Shown piece after piece: positions 7,541 to 15,748 of a stretch of DNA of 64,000 nt. The notes under the pieces were generated by a model. That model searched no databases and was not told the origin of the DNA. It worked only from the letters and a program-made list of their open reading frames with translations. Location: positions 124,001 to 188,000 of the forward strand of contig JAXLUI010000001.1 in assembly GCA_046329585.1 (NCBI GenBank), read 5' to 3'. This DNA is from DLKC01 sp002478885. Its GTDB lineage: Bacteria; Bacteroidota; Bacteroidia; Chitinophagales; Chitinophagaceae. The first letter of the stretch is position 1. Each line of letters starts with the position of its first letter. The position numbers and the translations under genes are program-made.

Positions 7541-8989
7541 TTATTTTTTATTCAGAAAGAAGGAAGTACTTATTCCATAGTTTAAAAGATGTTGCTTTCC
7601 AAAGTAGTCTTTGTTCTTCAGCAGGTTTGTTGTGCTGTATTGTATTTGAGGACCGAATATGATATAGCTATGATTAAAATTGATTTTAGCTGTAATTCCT
7701 GTTACGATACTTAGCTGGAATTTTTTATACAATGTGTTATCGCTATAAAAAGCAGCGTAGGTTTTGTCGAATACCAGGCTTTTTGAATTCAACATTACGG
7801 AGGCTGCCATCCCGGCATTCAAATAAAGTGGCAGTTTGCGACTCTTGTTAAACTGGTAGTTGAAAAGGACCGGAAGCTGTATAAACTGGTAATGATTGTT
7901 GTAAGTGCCACGACCTGTTGAATCGGATGGTACCCTATAGAAATCCCTCGTAAAGGAGGGGACTACTGCATTGTAAAACAACCGGGAGCTATCAACCCTG
8001 TTGCCTGTATTTATTGTTGTTTTTTGAGCACTGTAGTTGATTGCTGCAGACATACTGCTTCGCCCCGAAAGATTCTTATTGGCTGTTATGCCTATGCTGA
8101 ATGATGCACCAGCCCGGGGTGCGTCGATTGTGTATGGTATTTGAATACCACCGGACGACAATCCGCCGGTGCTATTTTGTAAAGCTGACTTGTCTGCAGA
8201 CACATTGAAGATGTTTTGAACAACATCAGCTTTTCCAAAAAATGCGTTGATGCCCCATTGAATTTTAGCCGTTTTCCCGGTTGCTTTCTTTGATACGGTC
8301 TTTTTTGCTGTATCAGCATCGGCTGCCAATGTTCTATTTGTAAGTACAACAGGGGATTTTGCGTTATCGCCCGTCAGTATTTGTGGAACCAATACGTTGG
8401 GCTGGTCTACGTTCATGGCAGCATTGTTATTTTTTGCATCCTGTTGCCCGACGCCTGAAGGGATTTCCGGCCCGGGTGCATCCAGTGTTGCACTGATTTG
8501 CTGTTTTCCCACGCTGTTTAAAGCAGCCGCAGGCAAAGGCATTCCGGGTTCATTTTTTTTGTTTGCGGCAAGATGGTCAAACGTTTTGTGAGTACCCGAT
8601 TGTACAGGCCTGGCATGGTAACCCAGTGTTGGATTTTCGGCGGCTGTGGTGTTGTTCGATATGGTGTTCAATGAGTCAGCAACGGCGACTTCCGGACTGG
8701 GTTCTTTATCCGACAATTTGTTTTTTTTGTCCTGGCCTGTTAGCCCGATTAGTTCCTGGCCTGCCGAAATTCCCGGTTTTTCCGTACCAGTTACAGCATA
8801 CCGGTTAATGAAAAAATATCCCCCGGTTACGGTAAGCAGCAGGCAGCAAAAGATCATCCACGCAAACGCCCTGCGGCGTCTTTTCTGCCCGATTTCTTTT
8901 TCAACGTTAGTCCAAACGGTTTCAGAAGGAGCAATTTTAAAATCGTCCATCAAACCATTCACTTTACGTTCAAATTCATTTTCCGCCAT
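7541..8989 (-). CDS. Anti-sigma-like membrane protein with outer-membrane-barrel-like C-terminus
   Basis: A 482-residue protein. Residues 1-40 are cytoplasmic and contain 'FKIAPSETVWTNVEKEIGQKRRRR', the N-terminal signature of Bacteroidota proteins encoded next to ECF sigma factors. One membrane helix follows (about 41-61). Then comes a long low-complexity periplasmic linker, and a C-terminal half with barrel-like strands ('GASFSIGITANKNLSGRSSMSAAINYSAQ', 'YQFIQLPVLFNYQF'). The start overlaps the sigma gene by 14 nt. Its role is inferred as sensing or restraining the sigma factor; true barrel insertion would conflict with an inner-membrane helix. Confidence 0.65.
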   Translation of the reverse strand: MAENEFERKVNGLMDDFKIAPSETVWTNVEKEIGQKRRRRAFAWMIFCCLLLTVTGGYFFINRYAVTGTEKPGISAGQELIGLTGQDKKNKLSDKEPSPEVAVADSLNTISNNTTAAENPTLGYHARPVQSGTHKTFDHLAANKKNEPGMPLPAAALNSVGKQQISATLDAPGPEIPSGVGQQDAKNNNAAMNVDQPNVLVPQILTGDNAKSPVVLTNRTLAADADTAKKTVSKKATGKTAKIQWGINAFFGKADVVQNIFNVSADKSALQNSTGGLSSGGIQIPYTIDAPRAGASFSIGITANKNLSGRSSMSAAINYSAQKTTINTGNRVDSSRLFYNAVVPSFTRDFYRVPSDSTGRGTYNNHYQFIQLPVLFNYQFNKSRKLPLYLNAGMAASVMLNSKSLVFDKTYAAFYSDNTLYKKFQLSIVTGITAKINFNHSYIIFGPQIQYSTTNLLKNKDYFGKQHLLNYGISTSFFLNKK

Positions 8990-9533
8990 ACTTTGTTTCT
9001 TTTACGGTTTGTTTACGCTCTATCCATGCCGCCAGTAGTGATTTTGCTCTTGAGTACTGTGACCGGGAAGTGCCTTCATGTATACCAAGCATCTGTCCGA
9101 TTTCCACATGGGTAAACCCCTCCACGGCGTGCAAATTGAATATGGTCTGGTAACCGGTAGGCAGTTGCCTGATAAGGTCTGCAAGTTCTTTTGCATTCAA
9201 CAATACTTCCGGGTCGTCGTCGGTGACGGGGTGCAGGGCAATATCACTATAAGAAAGGTCGTTGCTGTAATTGCGGTTCCGCTTTAGATAGTTTAGCGCC
9301 GTTCGAACCATCACCTGCCTTATCCAGGCACCCAATTCCCCTTCGCCGCGATATTGGTACAGGTTTTTGTATACTTTGATAAATCCCTCCTGCAACACAT
9401 CCTCTGCATCCCTGATGCTTTTTGTATAACGATAGCAAATGCCAAGCATGGCCGGGGCAAAATGCTCATACAACTGCTTTTGCGCGGCGGGAATATTCTT
9501 CAAACATTCTTTTACCAGCCTGTTATAGTCCAT
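8976..9533 (-). CDS. ECF-subfamily RNA polymerase sigma factor
   Basis: A 185-residue sigma-70 factor with region 2 (CYRYTKSIRDAEDVLQEGFIKVY) and region 4 (LPTGYQTIFNLHAVEGFTHVEIGQMLGIHEGTSRSQYSRAK). The start is taken at the ATG at 9533 (MDYNRLVKECLK), because an upstream ATG at 9581 would add a non-conserved extension. It is the first gene of a four-gene minus-strand operon with a membrane partner, a lipoprotein and a barrel-like protein. This suggests an envelope-responsive regulon that includes its own operon. Confidence 0.88.
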   Translation of the reverse strand: MDYNRLVKECLKNIPAAQKQLYEHFAPAMLGICYRYTKSIRDAEDVLQEGFIKVYKNLYQYRGEGELGAWIRQVMVRTALNYLKRNRNYSNDLSYSDIALHPVTDDDPEVLLNAKELADLIRQLPTGYQTIFNLHAVEGFTHVEIGQMLGIHEGTSRSQYSRAKSLLAAWIERKQTVKETKYGGK

Positions 9534-9635
9534 TGTTATATTATGATTAACCTGACAAGACATCATTTGTAATCGTTGCACCGGCGGTTCACTTTTTTCC
9601 AGGTCCGGAACGCATTGTTTACTGCACTGTCTTTT

Positions 9636-9677
9636 TACAGGTTGAATAATTAATTATTTCATTATTTTTAACCTGTA
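9636..9677. promoter_or_regulatory. Inverted repeat between divergent sigma operon and hypothetical gene
   Basis: TACAGGTT (9636-9643) and its exact reverse complement AACCTGTA (9670-9677) flank an AT-rich 26-bp centre. It lies in the divergent promoter region, so it could be an operator. This is seen in the sequence only; no regulator is assigned. Confidence 0.35.
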
Positions 9678-9715
9678 CCCATCACCATATTTTTACCAGT
9701 TAAAACAATCCGGTT

Positions 9716-10144
9716 ATGCTTGACAACCTCAACGAAACGTTGAAAGATCAACTTTCAAAGGCAAAAGAAACCATCAATACTACGGTGGAAAAGTTAGCCG
9801 ACGTCAAAGATTTTTCCTCTGCAAAGATTGCGGAATCCTTTGAGGAACTTACGGCCGCGTTACCGCTGATCGAAGAAGCCGGATTCAAGGTTGACGGTAT
9901 TAGCGTTGATGTTGGGCTGCCACCTGATTTTTCCATAGGATTTACAAAGATGAACGAAGTGAAACCAGAAGCCATTCAGAAACTCATTGACGACAACACC
10001 GATAAAAAACTGCTGTCAATGGTTTTGCGTGCACTGATGACAGCTACAGACATTCAAAGTAAAGTCACCCTCAATAAGTTTGTGTTTTCCGGTGCATCTG
10101 TTAAGCTTGGCATTCCTCCCTCCATCAGCCTGAAATATAAATAG
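9716..10144 (+). CDS. Conserved-looking hypothetical protein
   Basis: A 142-residue soluble protein without signal peptide or membrane helix. The first half is helical and charged (NETLKDQLSKAKETINTTVEKLADVKDF). The second half has two similar hydrophobic strands, 'SVDVGLPPDFSIGFTKM' and 'SVKLGIPPSISLKYK', which hint at an internal repeat. I do not recognise the family. It is divergent from the ECF sigma operon and shares its upstream region, so co-regulation is possible. Confidence 0.6.
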   Translation: MLDNLNETLKDQLSKAKETINTTVEKLADVKDFSSAKIAESFEELTAALPLIEEAGFKVDGISVDVGLPPDFSIGFTKMNEVKPEAIQKLIDDNTDKKLLSMVLRALMTATDIQSKVTLNKFVFSGASVKLGIPPSISLKYK

Positions 10145-10390
10145 CCGGAGTTAGCTTCCATGGAAAAATTTAATCTGTTGATTTTAATACAACTGTGGTT
10201 TTGTTGAAGAAAAAAAATTAGCTTTAAAGCCAAGAGACCAGAAAACACATACACATAGGAATCAAAGCTATTGAAGAGAAAACGTTGCCATTGACTGCTT
10301 TTATTATCAAATAGTTGCTGTTTTTATTGAGCCTCACGTATAGTTACACGACACTTTATCCATTATTAAACCTATATAAAGCAAAATCAA

Positions 10391-12253
10391 ATGAAAAAAA
10401 ATCTACCTATTTTAAAGCTGTCCGTACCGACCAATTATGCCGATAAAAGGCTTTTAAATTTTTTGCGGCGGACGTTACAGTATTCCGGATTGTTGATGCT
10501 TTTCGTTATTTCAATGAGCTCCAGGCTTATTGCACAAGGCACATGGACCGCCGTAACTGCGCCTTGTCCCGGTTTGTCCGGCGGTGTTATGCTTGTACTT
10601 TCAGATGGAACCGTTATTTGCAAAAGCTATAGTGGTGGCACTGATGGCATCGGCAATACGTTTTATAAACTTACGCCGGATATTCACGGAAGTTATGTCA
10701 ATGGTACATGGTCGGCAATTGCACCGATGATCAATACAAGACTTTATTTTTCATCGCAGGTGTTGAAGGACGGCAGAGTATACGTAGCAGGGGGTGAGTA
10801 TGGCACTGGCGGCAGCTCAGCTGAGACCTATAATCCATTAACCAATACATGGACTGCTGCACCGGCACCGGGCGCATTTGTTAGTGACGCAAATTCTGAA
10901 ATTCTCGAAGATGGCCGGGTTTTACAAGCAATTGTACAGGGCACTCCTTTTTTGCAACAAAATAAAATATACAACCCATCTTCCAATACATATATCAACG
11001 GGCCGAGCTGCATCGGCTATCACAATGAGTCCAGTTGGGTAAAACTGCCGGATAACAGTATTCTTTTTGTAGACAGAAATGCTGTAACCTCTGAGCGATA
11101 CATACCAGCACAGAACAAATGGGTTGCCGATGCAAACGTTCCAGTTGCTTTGTATGACCCATATGGATTGGAAACAGGAGCAGGTTTATTGCTTCCTGAT
11201 GGCAGGGCATTTTTTATTGGTTCAACCGGGCACACAGCGTATTATACTCCATCCGGTAACAATACTCCGGGCACATGGGCAGCCGGTCCGGATATTCCAA
11301 ACGCCCAGGGCACTCCCGATGCGCCAGCCGCAATGATGGTTAATGGTAAGATACTTTGTGCAGTTTCTCCTGTGCCAACCGTATCTAATCATTTTCCCAG
11401 TCCAACTTCTTATTATGAGTTTGACTACAGCAGCAATAGCTTTACGAGAATAAATGCTCCGGGTGGCGGCCTTACCAGCAATGTTCCATGTTACTACGCC
11501 AATATGGTTGACCTGCCTGATGGAAACGTACTTTATTCGCTGCAGAACTCCAACATATTCTATGTTTATACCCCTTCCGGCGCTGCCCTTGCTGCCGGCA
11601 AGCCAAAAATTGTAAAGGGTAAGAAAATAAACAGTACTACCTACCAGTTGACAGGTAAAGGCTTCAATGGAATTTCGGAGGGAGCAAATTACGGGGACGA
11701 CTGGCAGATGGCCACCAATTACCCGATTGTGCGATTGACTTCCGGAACCAATGTATATTATGCACGCACTTCTAACTGGAACAGCACAGGTGTTGCCAGA
11801 GGCAATAAAAGCGATACAACCACTTTAACGCTGCCGGCGGCTTTGCCTTCAGGAACTTACTCTGTAGAAGTTGTTGCCAATGGCATCGCTTCAAACCCGG
11901 TGACCGTTTCACTGTTCAATACCCCGGAAGCTGATGCCACTATATATGCTGCCACGGATGAGTCTGCGATAAATTTATCGGCAACACTGGTAAAAGACAA
12001 ACAGATTAAACTGTATCCGAACCCGGCCAAAGACTATAGTAATCTTTCTTTTACACTGGAGAAAGCTGCCAATGTTTCCCTGAATATTGTTGACCTGAAC
12101 GGAAAACAGGTCAGGAGTATTTTTAACGGAAACATGTTGCAGGGCGACCATAGCCTGCAGGTGAATACGTCAAGCCTCGCTTCGGGCATTTACCTTGTAA
12201 AGATGGTGACAGACAACCAGGTTAAGACATTCAGACTTATGGTTCAGCAGTAA
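10391..12253 (+). CDS. Secreted kelch-type beta-propeller protein with T9SS sorting domain
   Basis: A 620-residue exported protein. A long n-region precedes a hydrophobic signal segment ending near residue 49 (ISMSSRLIAQ). Kelch-like repeats follow ('LKDGRVYVAGGEYGTGGSSAETYNPLTNTWTA', 'LEDGRVLQAIVQG', 'LPDGRAFFIGSTGHTAYYTP'), then an Ig-like segment (about 400-510). The end is a type IX secretion sorting domain (about 540-620, 'LYPNPAKDYSNLSFTLEKAA' and 'LASGIYLVKMVTDNQVKTFRLMVQ'). Propeller organisation resembles the galactose oxidase superfamily, but the copper-radical ligands are not evident, so it is probably a binding or structural surface protein. Confidence 0.85.
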   Translation: MKKNLPILKLSVPTNYADKRLLNFLRRTLQYSGLLMLFVISMSSRLIAQGTWTAVTAPCPGLSGGVMLVLSDGTVICKSYSGGTDGIGNTFYKLTPDIHGSYVNGTWSAIAPMINTRLYFSSQVLKDGRVYVAGGEYGTGGSSAETYNPLTNTWTAAPAPGAFVSDANSEILEDGRVLQAIVQGTPFLQQNKIYNPSSNTYINGPSCIGYHNESSWVKLPDNSILFVDRNAVTSERYIPAQNKWVADANVPVALYDPYGLETGAGLLLPDGRAFFIGSTGHTAYYTPSGNNTPGTWAAGPDIPNAQGTPDAPAAMMVNGKILCAVSPVPTVSNHFPSPTSYYEFDYSSNSFTRINAPGGGLTSNVPCYYANMVDLPDGNVLYSLQNSNIFYVYTPSGAALAAGKPKIVKGKKINSTTYQLTGKGFNGISEGANYGDDWQMATNYPIVRLTSGTNVYYARTSNWNSTGVARGNKSDTTTLTLPAALPSGTYSVEVVANGIASNPVTVSLFNTPEADATIYAATDESAINLSATLVKDKQIKLYPNPAKDYSNLSFTLEKAANVSLNIVDLNGKQVRSIFNGNMLQGDHSLQVNTSSLASGIYLVKMVTDNQVKTFRLMVQQ

Positions 12254-12286
12254 TTGTCACTCGTTTCGCACGAATTCCATAACAAT

Positions 12287-12326
12287 AAAGATGTCATCAT
12301 TACTTTAAAGTGATGATGACATCTTT
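12287..12326 (+). terminator. Terminator after the T9SS protein gene
   Basis: Perfect 14-bp stem, AAAGATGTCATCAT (12287-12300) with ATGATGACATCTTT (12313-12326), and a 12-nt loop. The run of T after the stem is short. Confidence 0.65.
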
Positions 12327-12424
12327 ACCAAAATATGGGACGGGCGCCGGCCTGAAAAATAAATCACCGCTTTATGGGACCAATACCGCAATATCTTCTG
12401 TACATTTACTAAAACAATATCACT

Positions 12425-12805
12425 ATGAATCTGTTTGTTGCCGGTCTTCCCTACGACCTTGATGATGCCGAGTTAATGGAAATCTTCGAAAAATTCGGCC
12501 CGGTTCTGTCTGCAAAAGTTTCCTTAGATAAAGAAACCGGAAAAAGCCGGGGCTTTGGTTTTGTTGAAATGGAAAACACTTCCGATGTCAACGATGCCAT
12601 TGAACATCTGAATGATATTTCGCTTGGTAAAAAGCCACTGGTAGTAAAAGCTGCTGAAGACAAACCTAAACCAAGACCGGGTGGTTACAATAATCCTGGT
12701 GGTGGTTCCGGTGGTGGCTATCGTGGTGGAAACAGCGGTGGCTATAACAGTGGCGGTGGTGGTTACCGCAAGCCCAATGATTTCAGGGATAAAAACCGTT
12801 ATTGA
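12425..12805 (+). CDS. RRM-domain RNA-binding protein with glycine-rich tail
   Basis: A 126-residue protein with one RNA recognition motif: RNP2 LFVAGL at residues 3-8 and RNP1 around residues 40-47 (KSRGFGFV). A Gly/Ser/Tyr-rich tail follows (about 85-115). This layout is shared with cyanobacterial and Bacteroidota Rbp-type and plant cold-inducible glycine-rich proteins, which act as RNA chaperones. It is a single gene, and the cellular RNA targets are unknown. Confidence 0.9.
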   Translation: MNLFVAGLPYDLDDAELMEIFEKFGPVLSAKVSLDKETGKSRGFGFVEMENTSDVNDAIEHLNDISLGKKPLVVKAAEDKPKPRPGGYNNPGGGSGGGYRGGNSGGYNSGGGGYRKPNDFRDKNRY

Positions 12806-12849
12806 CTTTCTTTCCCGGTTACTGGCTTTTGTAGTACTATTTAACTTCT

Positions 12850-12860
12850 GTTGCGTCGCA
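12850..12860 (+). repeat. Partial copy of dispersed 20-bp repeat
   Basis: GTTGCGTCGCA matches the first 11 bases of the consensus; the rest (TTACGTTCA) has diverged. It lies in the intergenic region after the RRM gene. Confidence 0.6.
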
Positions 12861-13063
12861 TTACGTTCAACGCCTTCGCTTCGATTGCGCTTTAGTATAA
12901 GCGCATTTATACTTCTCTTTGTGCAAAATTTATTGCTTGCAGCGTTAGCCGGTTTTTAATTTATCGTATTAACGCTTAAAAAATCATTGCTCGGTAAATC
13001 TCTCTCTTCAGTTGCTTTAGCTTCTGCGTATTTTAAGATGAATATTTTTAAAAAATCATCTTT

Positions 13064-14152
13064 ATGCAAAAGCTTTACTACCTCCGCATGCTATTTATTG
13101 TTGTCGTTTCGGGCCAGGCGCAGATGCTACCGGCGCAGCAGGTAACAACTCCGAGGGTTCCAAGCCCGGCGGCCGAAATATCACAAACGATCGGTATTTC
13201 AAAGATCATTGTAAACTATTCCCGGCCATCTGCAAAAGGCCGGGAGATATGGGGTAAACTTGTACCCTATGGCTGGAATGTGCAGCAGTTCGGGGCGGGA
13301 AACAGCGCGCCCTGGCGTGCTGGCGCAAACGAGAATACAACCATCAGTTTTTCGCATGACGCGAAAGTGGAGGGGCACGATGTACCAGCCGGAACATACG
13401 GTTTGTTCTTTGTTATTAACAGCGATAACTCCGGCGAAGTGATCTTCTCTAAAGATTACCGCTCGTGGGGAAGCTTTTTCTATGATCAAAAAAATGATGC
13501 ATTAAGAGCCCCCATCAAAATCCGCGATGCTTCGGCTACAGAAATGCTCACTTATTCATTTGACAAGGTCTCGAAGAATGCGGCAGAGCTGGAGCTGACC
13601 TGGGATAAGAAGCAGTTTCCCGTGAAGATTGAATTTGACGTTGATAAGATCGTTATGGACAATGCGGCGCAGGAGTTGAAGGGTCCGACCGGTTTTGGAT
13701 GGCAGGGTTATTTCAGCGCGGCAAATTATGCATTACAGAACAATGCCAATGTTGACGAAGCCCTTGCATGGATTGACAAGGCTATTGCCCAGAACAAAAC
13801 TTTCAATACATTAAATGTAAAATCTGGGTTACTCAATGCTAAAGGTAATACAGATGAGGCCGGTAAGGTAATGAACGAGGCCATGGCTATTGCAACGGAG
13901 AATGAATTGAACCTGTATGCTTACAACCTGCTGAACAGCGGTCAACAAGACAAAGCCATTGAAATATTTGTGTTGAACACAAAGAAGCATCCGGAAAGCG
14001 CAAACGTGTGGGACAGCCTGGGCGAAGCTTATGCACTAAAAGGCGATAAACAAAATGCTATTACCAACTTTAAAAAGTCACTAAGCCTAAACCCGCCTGC
14101 GAACGTAAAAGCCAATTCGGAAAAGTACCTGAAACAACTCGGAGCTATGTGA
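13064..14152 (+). CDS. DUF2911 protein with C-terminal TPR region
   Basis: A 362-residue exported protein. The N-terminus (MQKLYYLRMLFIVVVSGQAQMLPAQQ) looks like a signal peptide. Residues about 30-195 form the DUF2911 domain common in Bacteroidota ('IIVNYSRPSAKGREIWG', 'WRAGANENTTISFSHDAKVEG', 'AGTYGLFFVI'). The rest contains TPR-like helices ('AWIDKAIAQNKTFNTLNVKSG', 'VWDSLGEAYALKGDKQNAITN'). Function of DUF2911 is unknown; the TPR part suggests protein contacts in the periplasm. It is transcribed alone and converges on the flippase gene. Confidence 0.8.
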   Translation: MQKLYYLRMLFIVVVSGQAQMLPAQQVTTPRVPSPAAEISQTIGISKIIVNYSRPSAKGREIWGKLVPYGWNVQQFGAGNSAPWRAGANENTTISFSHDAKVEGHDVPAGTYGLFFVINSDNSGEVIFSKDYRSWGSFFYDQKNDALRAPIKIRDASATEMLTYSFDKVSKNAAELELTWDKKQFPVKIEFDVDKIVMDNAAQELKGPTGFGWQGYFSAANYALQNNANVDEALAWIDKAIAQNKTFNTLNVKSGLLNAKGNTDEAGKVMNEAMAIATENELNLYAYNLLNSGQQDKAIEIFVLNTKKHPESANVWDSLGEAYALKGDKQNAITNFKKSLSLNPPANVKANSEKYLKQLGAM

Positions 14153-14189
14153 TAAAATGCGCATTGCTAAACCGGGCTCAACATATTGC

Positions 14190-15680
14190 TTATATATTCA
14201 GTCTTTTGCGCGCATTTTCGACCAGCTGTGCTGCATCGGGTGTGAGCCTGAAGAAGAATGTGCCGGCAACAACCAGGGAGGAAAAGATAACGCTTCGTGC
14301 AACAATGGCGAACCAGCCGTTCTGCGTTCTGAAAAGGAAGTATGCGACCAGGAAAGCGCCACCGGAGAGCAGCAACGCAAACAACATATTCTTATTGAAA
14401 GGTTGCATACCAAACTTGCGCCGCAGGAATTCGAACCGTATAAAGTTGTAAACCGAGAGCGAGATCAGATCGCTGAAGGCTGTTCCGATGATGCCATACT
14501 GCTTTATAAAAATATAGCTCAGCGGGATCCGGAGGGCAAGCATTATAACACCACTTATAAATTCGAATTTCCAGAAGTTTGACGCGCCGATCACCTGGGC
14601 GTTTACACCGGTTCCTGCGTCAATAATGCGGATGAAGCCAAGGATCAGCACAAGCGGAATACCCTCGGCATATTTATCCTGTATGTGCAATACCTGCAAA
14701 CCATCTGTGAGGTTTAGCCACAGGTTGCCAAAAAGAAAAACAGAGATGATGAGCATGTTGATACAGGAACGCTGGTAAATGCGGCTGATCTCCGGGTAGT
14801 TTTTGTCTTTCCACAAGCGAACAAGCACCCCCGTTGCTATCGATTGAATGCTTCGCTGGGGGATCTGGATAAGGTTAGCGATATACAGCGAGAATGTGTA
14901 AACTCCAGTATCGGTAAGGCCCCTGAGACTTGCAATGATAAGCCCGTCGATCGTGAGACCGACTGTTGAGATAACAATGCCACCGAAAACAAATAACTGC
15001 ATGGCAAACATTTTCTTCCGGAACTTACGGGTTACCCTGCTTGTTTTAAAATGAAAATGGATATCGCCATTTAATGCCAGCGCGATCGCCAGTATGATTG
15101 CAATGATTACATAGAGCATTGCAAAGAGCATCATAAAAGTGTCGAAACTGATAAAGCTGAAAATATACAGCACAATGAAAACAGTCGTGATCATTCTGAT
15201 GCCTGTTTCTTTCAGGAAGTTTGGCAGTATCGTTTTCTGAAGAGCTGTTGCATAGCCTTCCATTACAGAGAATGCCAGGAGGCCAAAGGAAAAAGGAAGC
15301 ACCCAAAAATAGTACTGTACGAATAAGGCCGAACGTTCACCAAACTTCCTGAGTACAAGCGGTTCAAAAAAATAGGCGGCGATCACAACCAATACAAACC
15401 CTGCCAAAGAAATTAAAAAAGACCTGCCGAGCAAGTCGTTTTCCTGATTATCAAGGTTGTCGTTATAGTAGTGATAAAACTTGTAAATAACAGGAATAAT
15501 ACCGAGGCTGGCGAATACGTAAAAGTTCTGGCCAACATCAAAGAAAAGACGGGTAAGCCCATATTGTTCGGGGCCAAAATTGCCTTCCTTGACAAACAGG
15601 TAGGTGTTTAATGCACCAAAAAAAACACCAATATAAACCAGTATGCTGGTGATGATCGCCTGTTTGCGTATGCCTGCCAT
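14190..15680 (-). CDS. Polysaccharide/oligosaccharide flippase (MOP superfamily)
   Basis: A 496-residue integral membrane protein with about 12-14 hydrophobic helices along its length. Examples are 'ITSILVYIGVFFGALNTYLF', 'FLISLAGFVLVVIAAYFF' and 'TVFIVLYIFSFISFDTFMMLF'. The N-terminal segment 'GNFGPEQYGLTRLFFD' and the overall layout fit Wzx-like polysaccharide biosynthesis flippases, which move lipid-linked sugars across the inner membrane. No glycosyltransferases are adjacent, so the substrate cannot be inferred. It overlaps no gene and ends 37 bp from the convergent DUF2911 gene. Confidence 0.85.
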   Translation of the reverse strand: MAGIRKQAIITSILVYIGVFFGALNTYLFVKEGNFGPEQYGLTRLFFDVGQNFYVFASLGIIPVIYKFYHYYNDNLDNQENDLLGRSFLISLAGFVLVVIAAYFFEPLVLRKFGERSALFVQYYFWVLPFSFGLLAFSVMEGYATALQKTILPNFLKETGIRMITTVFIVLYIFSFISFDTFMMLFAMLYVIIAIILAIALALNGDIHFHFKTSRVTRKFRKKMFAMQLFVFGGIVISTVGLTIDGLIIASLRGLTDTGVYTFSLYIANLIQIPQRSIQSIATGVLVRLWKDKNYPEISRIYQRSCINMLIISVFLFGNLWLNLTDGLQVLHIQDKYAEGIPLVLILGFIRIIDAGTGVNAQVIGASNFWKFEFISGVIMLALRIPLSYIFIKQYGIIGTAFSDLISLSVYNFIRFEFLRRKFGMQPFNKNMLFALLLSGGAFLVAYFLFRTQNGWFAIVARSVIFSSLVVAGTFFFRLTPDAAQLVENARKRLNI

Positions 15681-15748
15681 TTAGTTATTTTCTACAGCGG
15701 AAAATTATTGATAAAACCGTTAACGGGCATTTATATTTCCCGAAACGT

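Noticed and set aside
10391..12253. Assignment as galactose oxidase
   Set aside because: Kelch-like propeller repeats are present, but the copper-binding Tyr/His and the Tyr-Cys cross-link residues are not recognisable.
14157..14582. 141-residue plus-strand ORF
   Set aside because: Lies antisense to the flippase gene, whose membrane-helix pattern is clearly the coding one.
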